64,000 nt of DNA from the NCBI GenBank assembly GCA_022605425.2, contig JAKIMF020000007.1, positions 1,302,001 through 1,366,000 of the forward strand, given 5' to 3'. The notes below the pieces were generated by a model. The model was not told the DNA's origin. It did no database searches and saw only the letters and a list, made by a program, of their open reading frames with translations. The DNA is from Hamiltosporidium tvaerminnensis (lineage: Eukaryota; Microsporidia; Dubosqiidae). Positions 39,755 to 48,930 of this stretch are shown piece after piece; the first letter of the stretch is position 1, and every line of letters begins with the position of its first letter. A program made the translations under genes and the position numbers.

Positions 39755-40400
39755 GTAACAGGGTGTTATATATCTGATATTAGTATGATGATTAACAGGG
39801 TTTTAAGGACTTGTGTTTTATTATCATCGTTAACAGGATGGTATATATCAAATATCAGTATCATGCTTAACAGGGTGTTAAAAATTGAAGTATATTCCTC
39901 ATGAGTAAAAGGGTGTTCTATATCAAATATCAGTATCATGCTTAACAGGGTGTTAAAAATTGAAGTATATTCCTCATGAGTAAAAGGGTGTTCTATATCA
40001 AATATCAGTATCATGATTAACAGGGTGTAATAGCCGTAGTATATTCCTCATGAGTAAAAGGGTGTTATATATCAGATATCAGTATCATGATTAACAGGTT
40101 GTAATAGCCGTAGTATATTCATCATGAGTAAAAGGGTGTTATATATTTTGGTATCGGTACGATGATTAACAAGGTTTTAACGACTTGTGTTTTATTATCT
40201 TCGTCAAAGGGGTGTTATATATCAGATATCAGTATCATGTTAACAGGGTGTTGGTAACTGTAGTAATTACATGTTGGCAATAAGATGTTATCTTTTGTGG
40301 ATTTTTAGATACAATAAGAGGGTGTTAACAGCCAATATATTTCTACGATGGTTAAGAGGGTGTTAATTCCGTTGGTAATCTTTAATTTTCTAGAGGGGTG
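39755..40400 (-). repeat. array 3: CCC dyad motif, 75-bp tandem dimers
   Basis: Six or so tandem units of about 75 bp (ATATCA starts at 39,845, 39,920, 39,995, 40,069, then about 40,142 and 40,219), each holding two GGGTGTTA cores about 37 bp apart (39,761, 39,798, 39,836, 39,873, 39,911, 39,948, 39,986, 40,023, 40,061 and onward). The core TAACAGGGTGTTA is a perfect 5-bp-arm dyad around GGG. Units at 39,845-40,000 are nearly identical, so recently duplicated. It lies upstream of the minus-strand EEP-like gene and ends about 100 bp before tRNA-Leu. Orientation is opposite to arrays 1 and 2. Confidence 0.93.
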
Positions 40401-40499
40401 TTAGACAAACCTAAATCATATCAATTTTCTAATATATTTATTACAAATTTATAAAATTGTATTATTCTTAATATTCAAATTTAATTATCTAAAATTTAA

Positions 40500-40583
40500 G
40501 GCAAGATGGCCGAGTGGTCTAAGGCGCTGCGTTCAGGTCGCAGTCCTTTAGTTAGGGCGTGGGTTCGAATCCCACTCTTGTCA
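40500..40583 (+). tRNA. trnL-CAG: tRNA-Leu (anticodon CAG), no intron
   Basis: 84 nt. Acceptor stem GGCAAGA with TCTTGTC (one G-T pair), discriminator A; D arm with GCCGAGTGGTCTAAGGC (A-box region); anticodon stem CTGCG/CGCAG around TTCAGGT, giving anticodon CAG for CUG codons; an extra-long variable arm (TCC..GGG), as in type-II Leu tRNAs; T stem GTGGG/CCCAC around TTCGAAT (B box). No intron in the anticodon loop. The Cks1 ATG follows only 28 bp later on the same strand. Confidence 0.98.
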
Positions 40584-40599
40584 ATTTCATTTTACTTAC

Positions 40600-40611
40600 C
40601 TTTACCCCTTA
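40600..40611 (+). promoter_or_regulatory. CCCC start-proximal motif of Cks1
   Basis: CTTTACCCCTTA directly before the ATG at 40,612, within the 28-bp gap after tRNA-Leu. Nearly the same as the eL31 motif CTTTACCCTTCT. Any further Cks1 promoter element would have to overlap the tRNA gene. Confidence 0.75.
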
Positions 40612-40866
40612 ATGAATGACATTAGACTACTTCAGAAGAAAATAACGTATTCAGAACGATACACTTCTAACGATTATGTTCTAAGACACGTAATTCTTCC
40701 TAAAGAAATGGTACATCTTATTCCTACAGATAGACTGTTGACTGAAGATGAGTGGAGACAGCTTGGTGTGGTACAGAGTGATGGTTGGGAACATTATATG
40801 ATTTATAAGCCAGAACCGAATATTTTACTTTTTAGAAGAAAGAAGGATAACAACGACTGTCAATAA
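40612..40866 (+). CDS. CKS1: Cks1/Suc1 cyclin-dependent kinase subunit
   Basis: Small adaptor that binds cyclin-dependent kinase and docks it on phosphorylated substrates in cell-cycle control. 84 residues, normal family length. The core is clear: YSERY (13-17), RHVILPKE (25-32), EWRQLGV.QS.GW.HYM (47-63) and PEP.ILLFRR (67-76). The anion-pocket residues are present or conservative: R16 (Lys in most), R25, S56, W59, R76. The hinge HxPEPH of most members reads YKPEPN, so both His are replaced; this loop controls strand exchange and kinase contact. The ATG is fixed by CCCC motif; a second ATG four bases on is out of frame. The stop sits in CAATAAAG, so AATAAA overlaps it. No intron. Confidence 0.96.
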   Translation: MNDIRLLQKKITYSERYTSNDYVLRHVILPKEMVHLIPTDRLLTEDEWRQLGVVQSDGWEHYMIYKPEPNILLFRRKKDNNDCQ

Positions 40867-41275
40867 AGGGGGTTTATTTATTATATATAGTATTATGATC
40901 TAAAGGGTTTTATGATCTAAAGGGTTTTATTTTTAAGTCATTAAAGGGGTTTTATTTATTATATATAGTATTATTAACTAAATGTTTAAGGTTAAGTTTT
41001 TAAAGGGGTGTTAAGTAAAATGGTTGTGATTAAAGGGGTGTAAAAGGATGTAAAGGAATAGGTATGGTAGAGGGTTGTTAATGATAGTCTAATAACTAAC
41101 AGGGTATTAGTTACTAGATAGTACTATAACGGGTGTTAATTACAAGGCTAGTATGATAAAGGGGTGTTAGTTACTGTGCATGTAATCTAAAGGGTGTATA
41201 TTATTAGCTAGTATGATAAAGGGGTTAGTAATATACCAAAAACCAAAGGGTGTTAATTATCATATATTATTTTTA
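40865..41275 (-). repeat. array 4: GGGGTGTTA / GGGTTTTA units
   Basis: About ten CCC-core units in the same orientation as array 3, at looser spacing (for example near 40,868, 40,905, 40,922, 40,945, 41,004, 41,034, 41,160). One 32-bp block ending TATATATAGTATTAT occurs at both 40,866 and 40,944. It fills the region between Cks1 and the repeat-protein gene. Confidence 0.85.
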
Positions 41276-41307
41276 TATAAATAACACCTTAATATTTCAT
41301 TTAAAGG

Positions 41308-41321
41308 AATCCCCCTTTTTT
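41308..41321 (+). promoter_or_regulatory. CCCCC motif of repeat-protein gene
   Basis: AATCCCCCTTTTTT directly before the ATG at 41,322. It argues against the upstream in-frame ATG at 41,250, which lies inside the repeat array. Confidence 0.7.
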
Positions 41322-42326
41322 ATGGATAAAATTCTTTTTAACGAGGTTTTGAGTTGCTCGCGTTTTTTTAAAATAGGAGATAGAAAGAAGATTTATAGTG
41401 CTTTAACAGGGGTTAAACTTACTAATAAACAGAAAGAAATAATTCATGAAATATTAAGAAAAGGATGTGTCGATACGGGTCTTATTTATTGTGATGGTTC
41501 TTGCTTGGAATTTAAACGGGAAAGAAGTTTTAATAAACAAAGGGAATCAGTTGTAGATAACACCTCTATGATGTATAAGGAAAATACTAATATAAATAAC
41601 ACCTCTTTAATTACAAAGGAGAATACTAGTATAAATAACACCCCTTTAATTACAAAGGAAAATACTACAATGTTTAACACCCCTTTAAATACAAAGGAAA
41701 ATAATCATTATAATAACACCCCTTCAATCAACAAGGAGAATACCACTATGTTTAACACCCCTTCAACCAACAAGGAAAATACTACAATGTTTAACACCCC
41801 TTTAATTACAAAGGAGAATACTAATATGTTTAACACCCCTTCAACCAACAAGGAAAATACTACAATGTTTAACACCCCTTCAATCAACAAGGAGAATACC
41901 GGTATAAATAACACCCCTTTAAATACAAAGGAAAATACTACTATACTTAACACCCCTTTAATTACAGATGAAGTATTAGAAAAAACAAAATGTTTTTGTT
42001 TTCATAATTTTGGGTTTAAATATGCTTCTTCCTTACAAAAATATTTATTGTGTTGTCTTTTTACTAAAAAAAGCCTTAAAGAGGTTTTACTTGTTGTTCA
42101 TAACATACCTTCATTTTTATATTTAAAAGGTGTTTGTCTTTTAATGCTTTATTATTCAACTGGGGACTTTAAATTTGCTATTGCTTGTTATTTAAGCGTA
42201 CGAAGAAAATTTAGAAAAATAATGGAAATTTCTAATGAAGAGATAATTAAAAGATTGGAAGGTAAAAGAAAATTTGAACAAATATTTCTTTATAATAATG
42301 ATTGTAAAAATATGGAAATAAATTAG
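41322..42326 (+). CDS. unknown protein with eleven 13-residue NTP-KEN repeats
   Basis: 334 residues from the ATG after the CCCCC motif. The order is an N-terminal domain (about 1-75; FFKIGDRKKIYSALTG, Cys-containing CVDTGLIYCDGSCLEF), a repeat block (about 77-222) of NT(P/S)(L/S)xTKEN-type units, and a C-terminal helical domain (about 225-334; KYLLCCLFTKKSLKEVLLVV, LMLYYSTGDFKFAIACYLSV, then a basic tail). The last part has a TPR-like look, but I do not recognise the family. The repeat block is exactly 39 bp per unit, and its DNA is the same CCC-dyad minisatellite that surrounds the genes. The stop region reads AATAAATTAG. Single-TM or signal sequence is absent, so a cytosolic or nuclear protein is likely. 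Confidence 0.8.
   Translation: MDKILFNEVLSCSRFFKIGDRKKIYSALTGVKLTNKQKEIIHEILRKGCVDTGLIYCDGSCLEFKRERSFNKQRESVVDNTSMMYKENTNINNTSLITKENTSINNTPLITKENTTMFNTPLNTKENNHYNNTPSINKENTTMFNTPSTNKENTTMFNTPLITKENTNMFNTPSTNKENTTMFNTPSINKENTGINNTPLNTKENTTILNTPLITDEVLEKTKCFCFHNFGFKYASSLQKYLLCCLFTKKSLKEVLLVVHNIPSFLYLKGVCLLMLYYSTGDFKFAIACYLSVRRKFRKIMEISNEEIIKRLEGKRKFEQIFLYNNDCKNMEIN
41556..41987 (+). repeat. array 5: in-frame 39-bp CCC-dyad repeats
   Basis: Eleven units with the AACACC core at 41,559, 41,598, 41,637, 41,676, 41,715, 41,754, 41,793, 41,832, 41,871, 41,910 and 41,949: exactly 39 bp apart, unlike the 36-40 bp of array 1. The core AACACCCCTTTAA encodes Asn-Thr-Pro-Leu. All three-base-multiple spacing implies selection to keep the frame. 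Long frames on the opposite strand here are shadows. Confidence 0.95.
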
Positions 42327-42618
42327 AAAAAATACAATTAATAATTAAATTTCTATTTGTAGAAAATTTATTTATAGATTGGTATGTTACCTTATAATAA
42401 AAATTTTTATTTCTTTATATTATATTTGGAATAAAGTTTGGTTATTTTAATTTTTTGAATACTGGATTGGATAATGTTTTGTTCCTTGGTATTATTCTAA
42501 ATTTTATAATTTATATTGAATTATATTGATTTATCGGCAGCAATTGTATCATCAAAAATTAGAATATTGTGATTTCGGATCTTTTTTAATTAATAATTTG
42601 TCTCTCTTATAAAATATT
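42327..42618. other. spacer, no gene seen
   Basis: AT-rich sequence after the repeat-protein gene. No supported feature. Confidence 0.5.
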
Positions 42619-42909
42619 TTAAAGAAGGAATTGATAGATGTTCTTCTGGTTGCTTATAGTACATCCAACGAAGCTATTTCTCATTATCCTCAGCATTTGA
42701 TGTTGATTACAAACTCTTTTTTCGATGGGTTTAAATAGTTTATACTGTTTTTTGGATTCATAGACTGAATATGTATCTCTTTTAATAACAAATTTGAAGC
42801 TCTCTAACCAAATCTTATAACTTGCAGTTATAATTTCACCTCGGATTTTCACTGAAGCCATTATTATTGTCTCACTGTAAATGTATCTTAATATTTGATT
42901 ATAAGTCAT
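42619..42909 (-). pseudogene. possible decayed coding remnant
   Basis: A 96-codon frame from ATG on the minus strand (MTYNQILRYIYSETIIMASV at the start) with mixed, non-AT-driven composition (W, C, H, M, R present). No CCC motif before the ATG and no recognised domain. The opening resembles the helix-turn-helix start of some small transposases, but nothing catalytic follows. Likely a remnant; may be chance. Confidence 0.25.
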
Positions 42910-43068
42910 ATTTTCAGCTATTTTGGTTCAAAAAATTGAAACCTAGTTTCTAATCTATTTCGACTTATGGATGGGCAATCATAGTATATTTCTTATTGCA
43001 CCCAACACTGAAAGTTCATAGATTCAAGTTTTAGCATTATTTCTATCATACATTGATATTTCATATTT

Positions 43069-43353
43069 TCACATATATATTAGCACAAATTTGAAAAACA
43101 AGGTTTCTATGAATATTTTCTTGAAAATCTTAATTTTTTTCTTAGATAGAAACAAACATATATATTGATTAACTTCTATATGTCCTCTGATGTAGGCGGA
43201 AGAACGCCTTTTTTTGAATATTTCTTCGTTACGTGCACTATAGTTTACCAAGATTACAATATGTGATATTTTCTTCAAGTTCCTGTAATACATTTCTATA
43301 CTAATGTATAAACACTGGATAATCACGTGGATAGTTTTCCTCTCTTTAGGCAT
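43069..43353 (-). pseudogene. possible decayed coding remnant
   Basis: A 94-codon frame from ATG on the minus strand (MPKERKTIHVIIQCLYISIE at the start, RRSSAYIRGHIEVN inside). It has gene-like composition but no family match, no start motif and no neighbour that explains it. It may belong to the same decayed element as the remnant at 42,619. Confidence 0.22.
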
Positions 43354-46300
43354 CTTGGAGATTCAATAATATTTATTGGCTCGGTGTTTTGGGCATTTGA
43401 TTCGCAAAGTAGTCTTTGTTTTCAATTTATTTATATAAATTTACTTGTTAGTTTATTCTGAAATTTCTGTTTTTAATTATCTTTCTATTCTCATTTAAAA
43501 TATAGAAAAGCTCAAGTTTGTACAAGGTTTGCCTTATCATACTTTTAACTTTTGTAATTGTTGCTTCTGATAAATATTCGCTTTGTCTCGGATAATCTAA
43601 GAACTTACAATGATTATGTTCGCTTATAGACTCAATACTTTGAGGATTTTAATAAAAATCTTGCAAATACAGAATATCTTTACATCTAGGCCTGAGATGT
43701 ACCTTATTATTCATCAAAACTTAAATTGCCACACCAGCATATAAGGAGAAATCAGTAAATTCAAATCGAAGTACTCCCAGTAATATTAGATTGGGTTAAT
43801 GAAAACCTTCAATCAAATAATGAATAAATATGCAAACGATTTATATATGCTTTATTCTACTCTTATAACTTCAGCTGAATTTTTTTTCCTAGAACATGAA
43901 CTCTTTATTGGGTATAGTCAAAAATAAATGATCACTTACTTCATTAACATTTCAATTATTACCTTCAAAACGTTCCGAATTATATCATCTTGTATTTTTG
44001 TCTGTATCAAAGATCTTTGCGAGAAAGGCACGGCTATAAACCAAAAAATGGGGTTCCAAGCATCTGCGACTGTATTAAACTTATCACGCTTCATTGTAGA
44101 GTTAAAATGTAATTATAGACAAATGAGTCTTCTAAATCTGCACTAGTGCTAATATATCATACATTAACAAATTATTCAGCCAATAATATCATTTTCTGAA
44201 ATATTTATTTGTCCAAGCAACTTCTCATATGAATTATTATTCATTTTTAATCCTCGATTTAGATTAAATTTGTCTAATATATAATTCCTATGTGAAGTCA
44301 ATTTTGAATCTTAAAAAACATATCAGTGAACTGACAATTCTTTCATGTCAGATGATATTGTGCCTATATTTGATTACAGTGAGTAAAACCCAAATTATCT
44401 TTTCAAATTCGTCTATGTCCTTGCGGATGCACATAATTGTTTAGCTATTTTGTCTGCTTTTTCTTTTCAGATTACAAGATCGACTATGACACCTTTCATT
44501 AAGTCTATCTTTAATCTTTCCTAAAACAATAAGAAAACTTTTTTTGATTATCAAAATACAGTGTTTCGGACAAAACCTTTGTAAAATAGTTTTTAAGGTA
44601 TTTGCACAGTATTTGAAGAACTTTTTTCATTTAATTTGCAAAATATATTTAGAGTAGGTGTCACTAAAGAAAAAATCCCTGCAAATCTGTTTCATGTATG
44701 TATATTTTCTTAAATATATAAGTTTAATTTCATTATGCTGCCAGCTTCTCTTTTCTGTTATGACAGAAGAATTTTAGTTTGTGTGACATCAGGAGAAAGT
44801 CTTGGTAGTTATAATACATCGATACCATATATAAAACATCTTACATTTAAAATACACATTTTGCATCTAAATCGAATTATACGTTGCTGTCATTCCAATT
44901 TGGTTCTAAAAATAATACCTTAAAAAAATATTGCTTGGTTTTATAGCATCATATAAAAGTTCTTTCGACTCTTAATTTATATTTTGAAATAATTATCTGC
45001 TCAATCTCAATAAAATAGCAACAATTTTTACAACTTTTTTTCGAGATTATATAATTAGCTTTTTTTTGCCAATTCAGACAAAATTTTATTTTTTTCTTTA
45101 AACAAGTTTTTATACCTCAATAATCGCTCCATGTAATGTTATTGTTCCTATAAATAGTTTTTAGCTTTCAAAATATGTTTCTTACCAATAAGATCAATTA
45201 AAAAAATGTTTTAAGTTCTCAAAATTATATTTTATGTTGTGAGATTCCAATAGCTTGTTTGTTATTTGTAAGTAATGGCTGAAAGTAGTCATGTATCGAA
45301 AATAATTATGATTAATTTTTTCAACAAAATAATCTGTTATATAGCCGTATTATTTGCCACAACATATTGTATAAATATAATTCATTGAACTCTTTAAATT
45401 TTGGTTAAATCATTGCCATTGATTTCGAAAAAATTTGCTTATACAGTCGACGCATATAAATTCTCTTTAATAATAATTCATTTGTATGCTTCTGAGAATA
45501 AATTATTTGAATAGTACAGAATGAGTAAAAGTGTATATTTTATCAACATAAAGTATATTTTTATTGAAACATGCAATTATTATTGTACGACTTACGGGCA
45601 ATAAACATGAGATATTAAATATATTGACTATAAGAAAATTGTAAAAACAATGGAGAAAGCCAAAATAGTCTATATTTAGCTATTTTTTAAGCCTATAATG
45701 TTATTGTATCATTTATATCAAGAAAATAAATTTGGGTTTCAAATCCTTCTATTTTATAACGGGGTAATCCCACGAGCACGACTCACCCGGAAACGTTTAA
45801 TTTTTCCGAAAAATATAAGAAACTAATAATAGTGTTAAAATTAAGAAAGTGATTCTTTTGATTTTTTGAAGAATCTCGCACTTCATAACATTGTGCGAAG
45901 GAGAACATCAAACATATTTAAACGTTTTATAGGTCTAGAATGAATTCACACTAGCAATCTTCAGATACTCCTTTTAGAACTTAGTACATCCTATGAATAG
46001 CATTCATACATACATCTTCGTTGCTTTTTTTAAAATAAGGATAAGGTTCAATCAAATTTCTTTAGATTTTATTGCCAAAATTATTACAAATTGATATAAA
46101 AATAATAAAGTTTAATCAATGTTTTATAGCTTTTTCTCTGAGTATTTATTCATATCCTTGCGAATGGTTTAAAAAACAACTATGCTCTCACTAATAACAT
46201 ATAATTTTATAGCTGGCAAAATTAAAAGATTTTAATAAAAATGATTAGAATGTTATCTAAAAATTATAAGTTACCCATAAATCATAATTACAGAATAACT

Positions 46301-46900
46301 GTTGTTTCAGATAACGGAACCGCCTTGTACGAAAAATTTCAACAGAAAAGAAATCGGAATATGATAACAATAGATGGTAAACTTAAATGAGCAAAAAGGA
46401 AATAATTAGTACAAGCTACTCAGATTTTAAACAAATATAGCACATGAAGACAAATCTGCAGACATATTGGGATATAAAGCGTTATAGGGAATTTATGAGA
46501 GAATGCTAAATTTGCAGATACTAACGATGAAAAAAACATACCAATAAACCAATTAGGTATGTTTATAGAGCTAAATTAAAATATAAAGAAATTATAGCTC
46601 GGATTCGAAGATTTAAAGAAAAGTCTGTATATATCTTGATGTTTTGTCGAATGTGAAATTAAGTTTTTTTTTGCTGTGTATAAAAAAAGATACAAAGAAA
46701 ATGATTGGTCAAATATTTTATACTTCATTTTAAAAGTGCTGACGAATTAAAAAATTAAGAGGATGTTTTGATCTGATGTCATTTAATTTTTATAAGTATT
46801 CCTTAAATATCAATAAATTATTTGATTCATTTTTTAAATTTTTACAATATATATGTATTCATTCGACTTACAAAAATATCCGAACTTTCTAATTCTTTGT
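43354..46900. other. decayed DNA, no intact gene
   Basis: Higher complexity than the desert and many short codon-like stretches on both strands, but stops everywhere. A GC-rich patch at 45,760-45,800 (GGGGTAATCCCACGAGCACG) stands out and has no match elsewhere in the window that I could see. Probably old mobile-element or gene debris. Confidence 0.4.
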
Positions 46901-46904
46901 TGTT

Positions 46905-47175
46905 TTGGAAAAGAAAACTTTTAGAATCTCGTGATAGTTGTTTCCGTTTTTATTCTAGTGTTATTGGTAACAAAGGGTATCGGATATGGTAAAGCTTTAA
47001 GCTTAGAAAAGATTTTGAAAATAATTTTAAGAAAGTCTCCGAAACAGAAGGTTTTAAAAAGTGTGATATTCCATTTAAGAAGCCAAAAGCATCCGAATTC
47101 CGCAACATCGAACATGGGTCTGTATTAGTGCTTCAAAAATTTCCGAGAGAAAAACGCAAGCTGAGGATTTTTTGA
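46905..47175 (+). pseudogene. membrane-protein fragment, repeated family (copy 2), frameshifted
   Basis: Relative of 32,905-33,246 in broken frames. One frame gives a hydrophobic stretch (VVSVFILVLLVTKGIGYGKA) and LSLEK; a second gives DFENNFKKVSETEGFKKCDI and onward to KRKLRIF and a TGA, matching KDLENDLKKISETERFKKC of copy 1. The switch lies in GAAAAGAT near 47,015, where one base is missing compared with an open frame. Further frame breaks occur upstream, where WKRKLLES matches FRKQKHFES. Sense continues weakly after the TGA. Confidence 0.55.
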
Positions 47176-47671
47176 AGTAATTAAAAAAATCAGAGAAGTC
47201 AAAAACATAATTCTTTCTTCAGATTCATCGGGCCCAATCAAAACAGATCTTTCGAAATTCGTTAAAGTGTTGATTTATTTACGAAAATTGTGTTTTTTTA
47301 AAGGTAAACATCGTATAAGAATAATTTATAATTTTCAAAAAAGGTTACAAAAGAACTTAAAAGTTTATAGAAAAAGGACAGTGTGGTATGTGTTTGGCCA
47401 GTATATCGAATGAAAATAAAGTCTCGTACCATACATGTTGTCATCGATAATAGAAATAAATAAGATGAAACACCAAAAAATCTACTTTTATTTCTAAGAA
47501 CTTGATTTTTGAACTTTTAAGGAAAGAAGATACTCCGTTCAATTGCCAGAATTTATTGTCTTTATCCTAGAAAAAACTCGGAAGCTAGATTCAGAAGAAC
47601 GATTTCCTTTTATGATGATTCATATGCATATAATATCGAAAATAAAAAAAGTTTTAAGCTTTTTATCTAAA

Positions 47672-47943
47672 TTACTTCGGATTTAAATCTGGTAATAAAT
47701 ATACTTTTTTAATAAAATTCTGTATTAAAACTTCTCTACAAATTGTATTATTTCCTTCTACCTCTTTAAACATCATCGTTTCTTCTTCTTCTAAATCCGA
47801 CTCTTCATTTATGTTTATCGCCGGTTCTTCTAATGTGGTTCCTCCTTCTGAAATAAAGGGTGTAATATTTTTTGTTTAAAAATATTTAACATATCTTCAT
47901 CCTTACTCGCTTGTTTTAAAGGAGGTGTTGGTTCATCATGCAT
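47672..47943 (-). pseudogene. short acidic gene remnant, one frameshift
   Basis: Minus-strand ATG opens MHDEPTPPLKQASKDEDMLN and IFKQK; after CAAAAAATATT the sense moves one frame to NITPFISEGGTTLEEP, then NEESDLEEEETMMFKEVEG and ends PDLNPK before TAA. With one more A, it would be about 90 residues, strongly acidic in the middle. No family recognised. DNA at 59,460-59,545 resembles its 3' part. The TTACACCCTTTAT inside it also matches the array core. Confidence 0.45.
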
Positions 47944-48012
47944 CTCTGCTCCTATTAATAATACATTATAAATATACTCATGTTTATTTTTTTATAATAT
48001 TATAAGATTTGA

Positions 48013-48086
48013 ATTTCCTATTTCCTATTTCCTATTTATTATTTCCTATTTCATATTTATTATTTATTATTTATTATTTATTATTT
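48013..48086 (+). repeat. microsatellite-like TTTCCTA / TTTATTA tract
   Basis: Tandem TTTCCTA units passing into TTTATTA units over about 74 bp. No gene association. Confidence 0.85.
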
Positions 48087-48197
48087 TAAACTTTTTAAAT
48101 ATTTTTTTACGTTATATAGATTTTAATTTAATAAATATTCCAGTTTCAAATAATTTAAAAATTATTATTAAAATTTATTTTAAATATAAAAAGAATA

Positions 48198-48930
48198 TTT
48201 ATTTGGAAATATCACATCTTTTTACAATAGTGGCAAGTGTTATATTTGTTTTCATGACATTAACGCAGTTCTAGGTTTAACATAAATAACTGCTACCCCA
48301 ACACTCCATCGGTAACCCCTGCGATACCTACGTCCCAAAGCCTTTCATCTACCAGGTGTGTAGAACCTAATTAATAGGCGAGGCAGTTGACCGGAGTTCG
48401 TTAATGTCCGTTGCATGGAGTGTGATCGAAGGCCGAAGCCCCCCCTGGGCTCCCCCAAGACTATGCAGCATTCCCACTTACTCTACACTTTCTGAACCCA
48501 ATAAACTTCTAGCTAAGATATATTTCAGAGATTTACATGGGGTCCACCTAGACAGTGCAATGTCATACCAACAGGTATAACCTGCTACTTAGTTCTCCCG
48601 GCTTTTAATTGGTTTTATTTTTATATCTCCCAGGCGCTAAGTCTTCTAACCCGAGTGAGCAAGGCTAGGTTTCCATGCTTTTACATGGCGATTACCTACA
48701 TGTTCAGCTGCGGTCTGCAATCTGGTTACATAAAAAACTACAAATAAATTCGTAGAAAAAGTTTCACCATTTCTTAGACCTCTCCTCCTCATACAAACTC
48801 CCATGGAACAACCGAAGATGTAGTGTGGTTTTAGTCCCACCAAAAATCCAAACAATGATCTTCACACCAGTTTCACACACTCATTGCCAAGCAGAAAGTT
48901 TTTTATGCGGTTATCCTCCCTCCACCTTTA
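48198..48930 (-). mobile_element. ~0.7-kb interspersed repeat 'L', right member of inverted pair
   Basis: Reverse-complement partner of 36,304-37,023, with the same landmark blocks in reverse (CCCAACACTCCATCGGT, GTGTAGAACCTAATTAAT, GGAGTGTGATCGAAGGCCGA, TCTCCCAGGCGCTAAGTCTT, AAGCAGAAAGTTTTTTATGC). Small indels and substitutions separate the two, so they are not a recent duplication. Homology extends into the AT-rich end (TTTATTTGGAAATATCACATC). No coding capacity. Confidence 0.9.

Noticed and set aside
39766-40014. 82-codon minus-strand frame with a 25-residue repeat
   Set aside because: It is a translation of the 75-bp non-coding array 3; period divisible by three keeps it open. No start motif.
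37663-41240. Arrays 1-2 and 3-4 in opposite orientation considered as inverted ends of one transposon around the EEP-like gene
   Set aside because: No shared terminal sequence or target-site duplication found at the outer edges; left as a possibility under the subterminal-repeat finding.
37655-41275. AACACCC/GGGTGTT arrays considered as telomeric repeats
   Set aside because: Units are 30-75 bp with variable spacers and flank internal genes in both orientations; not a simple short telomere unit.
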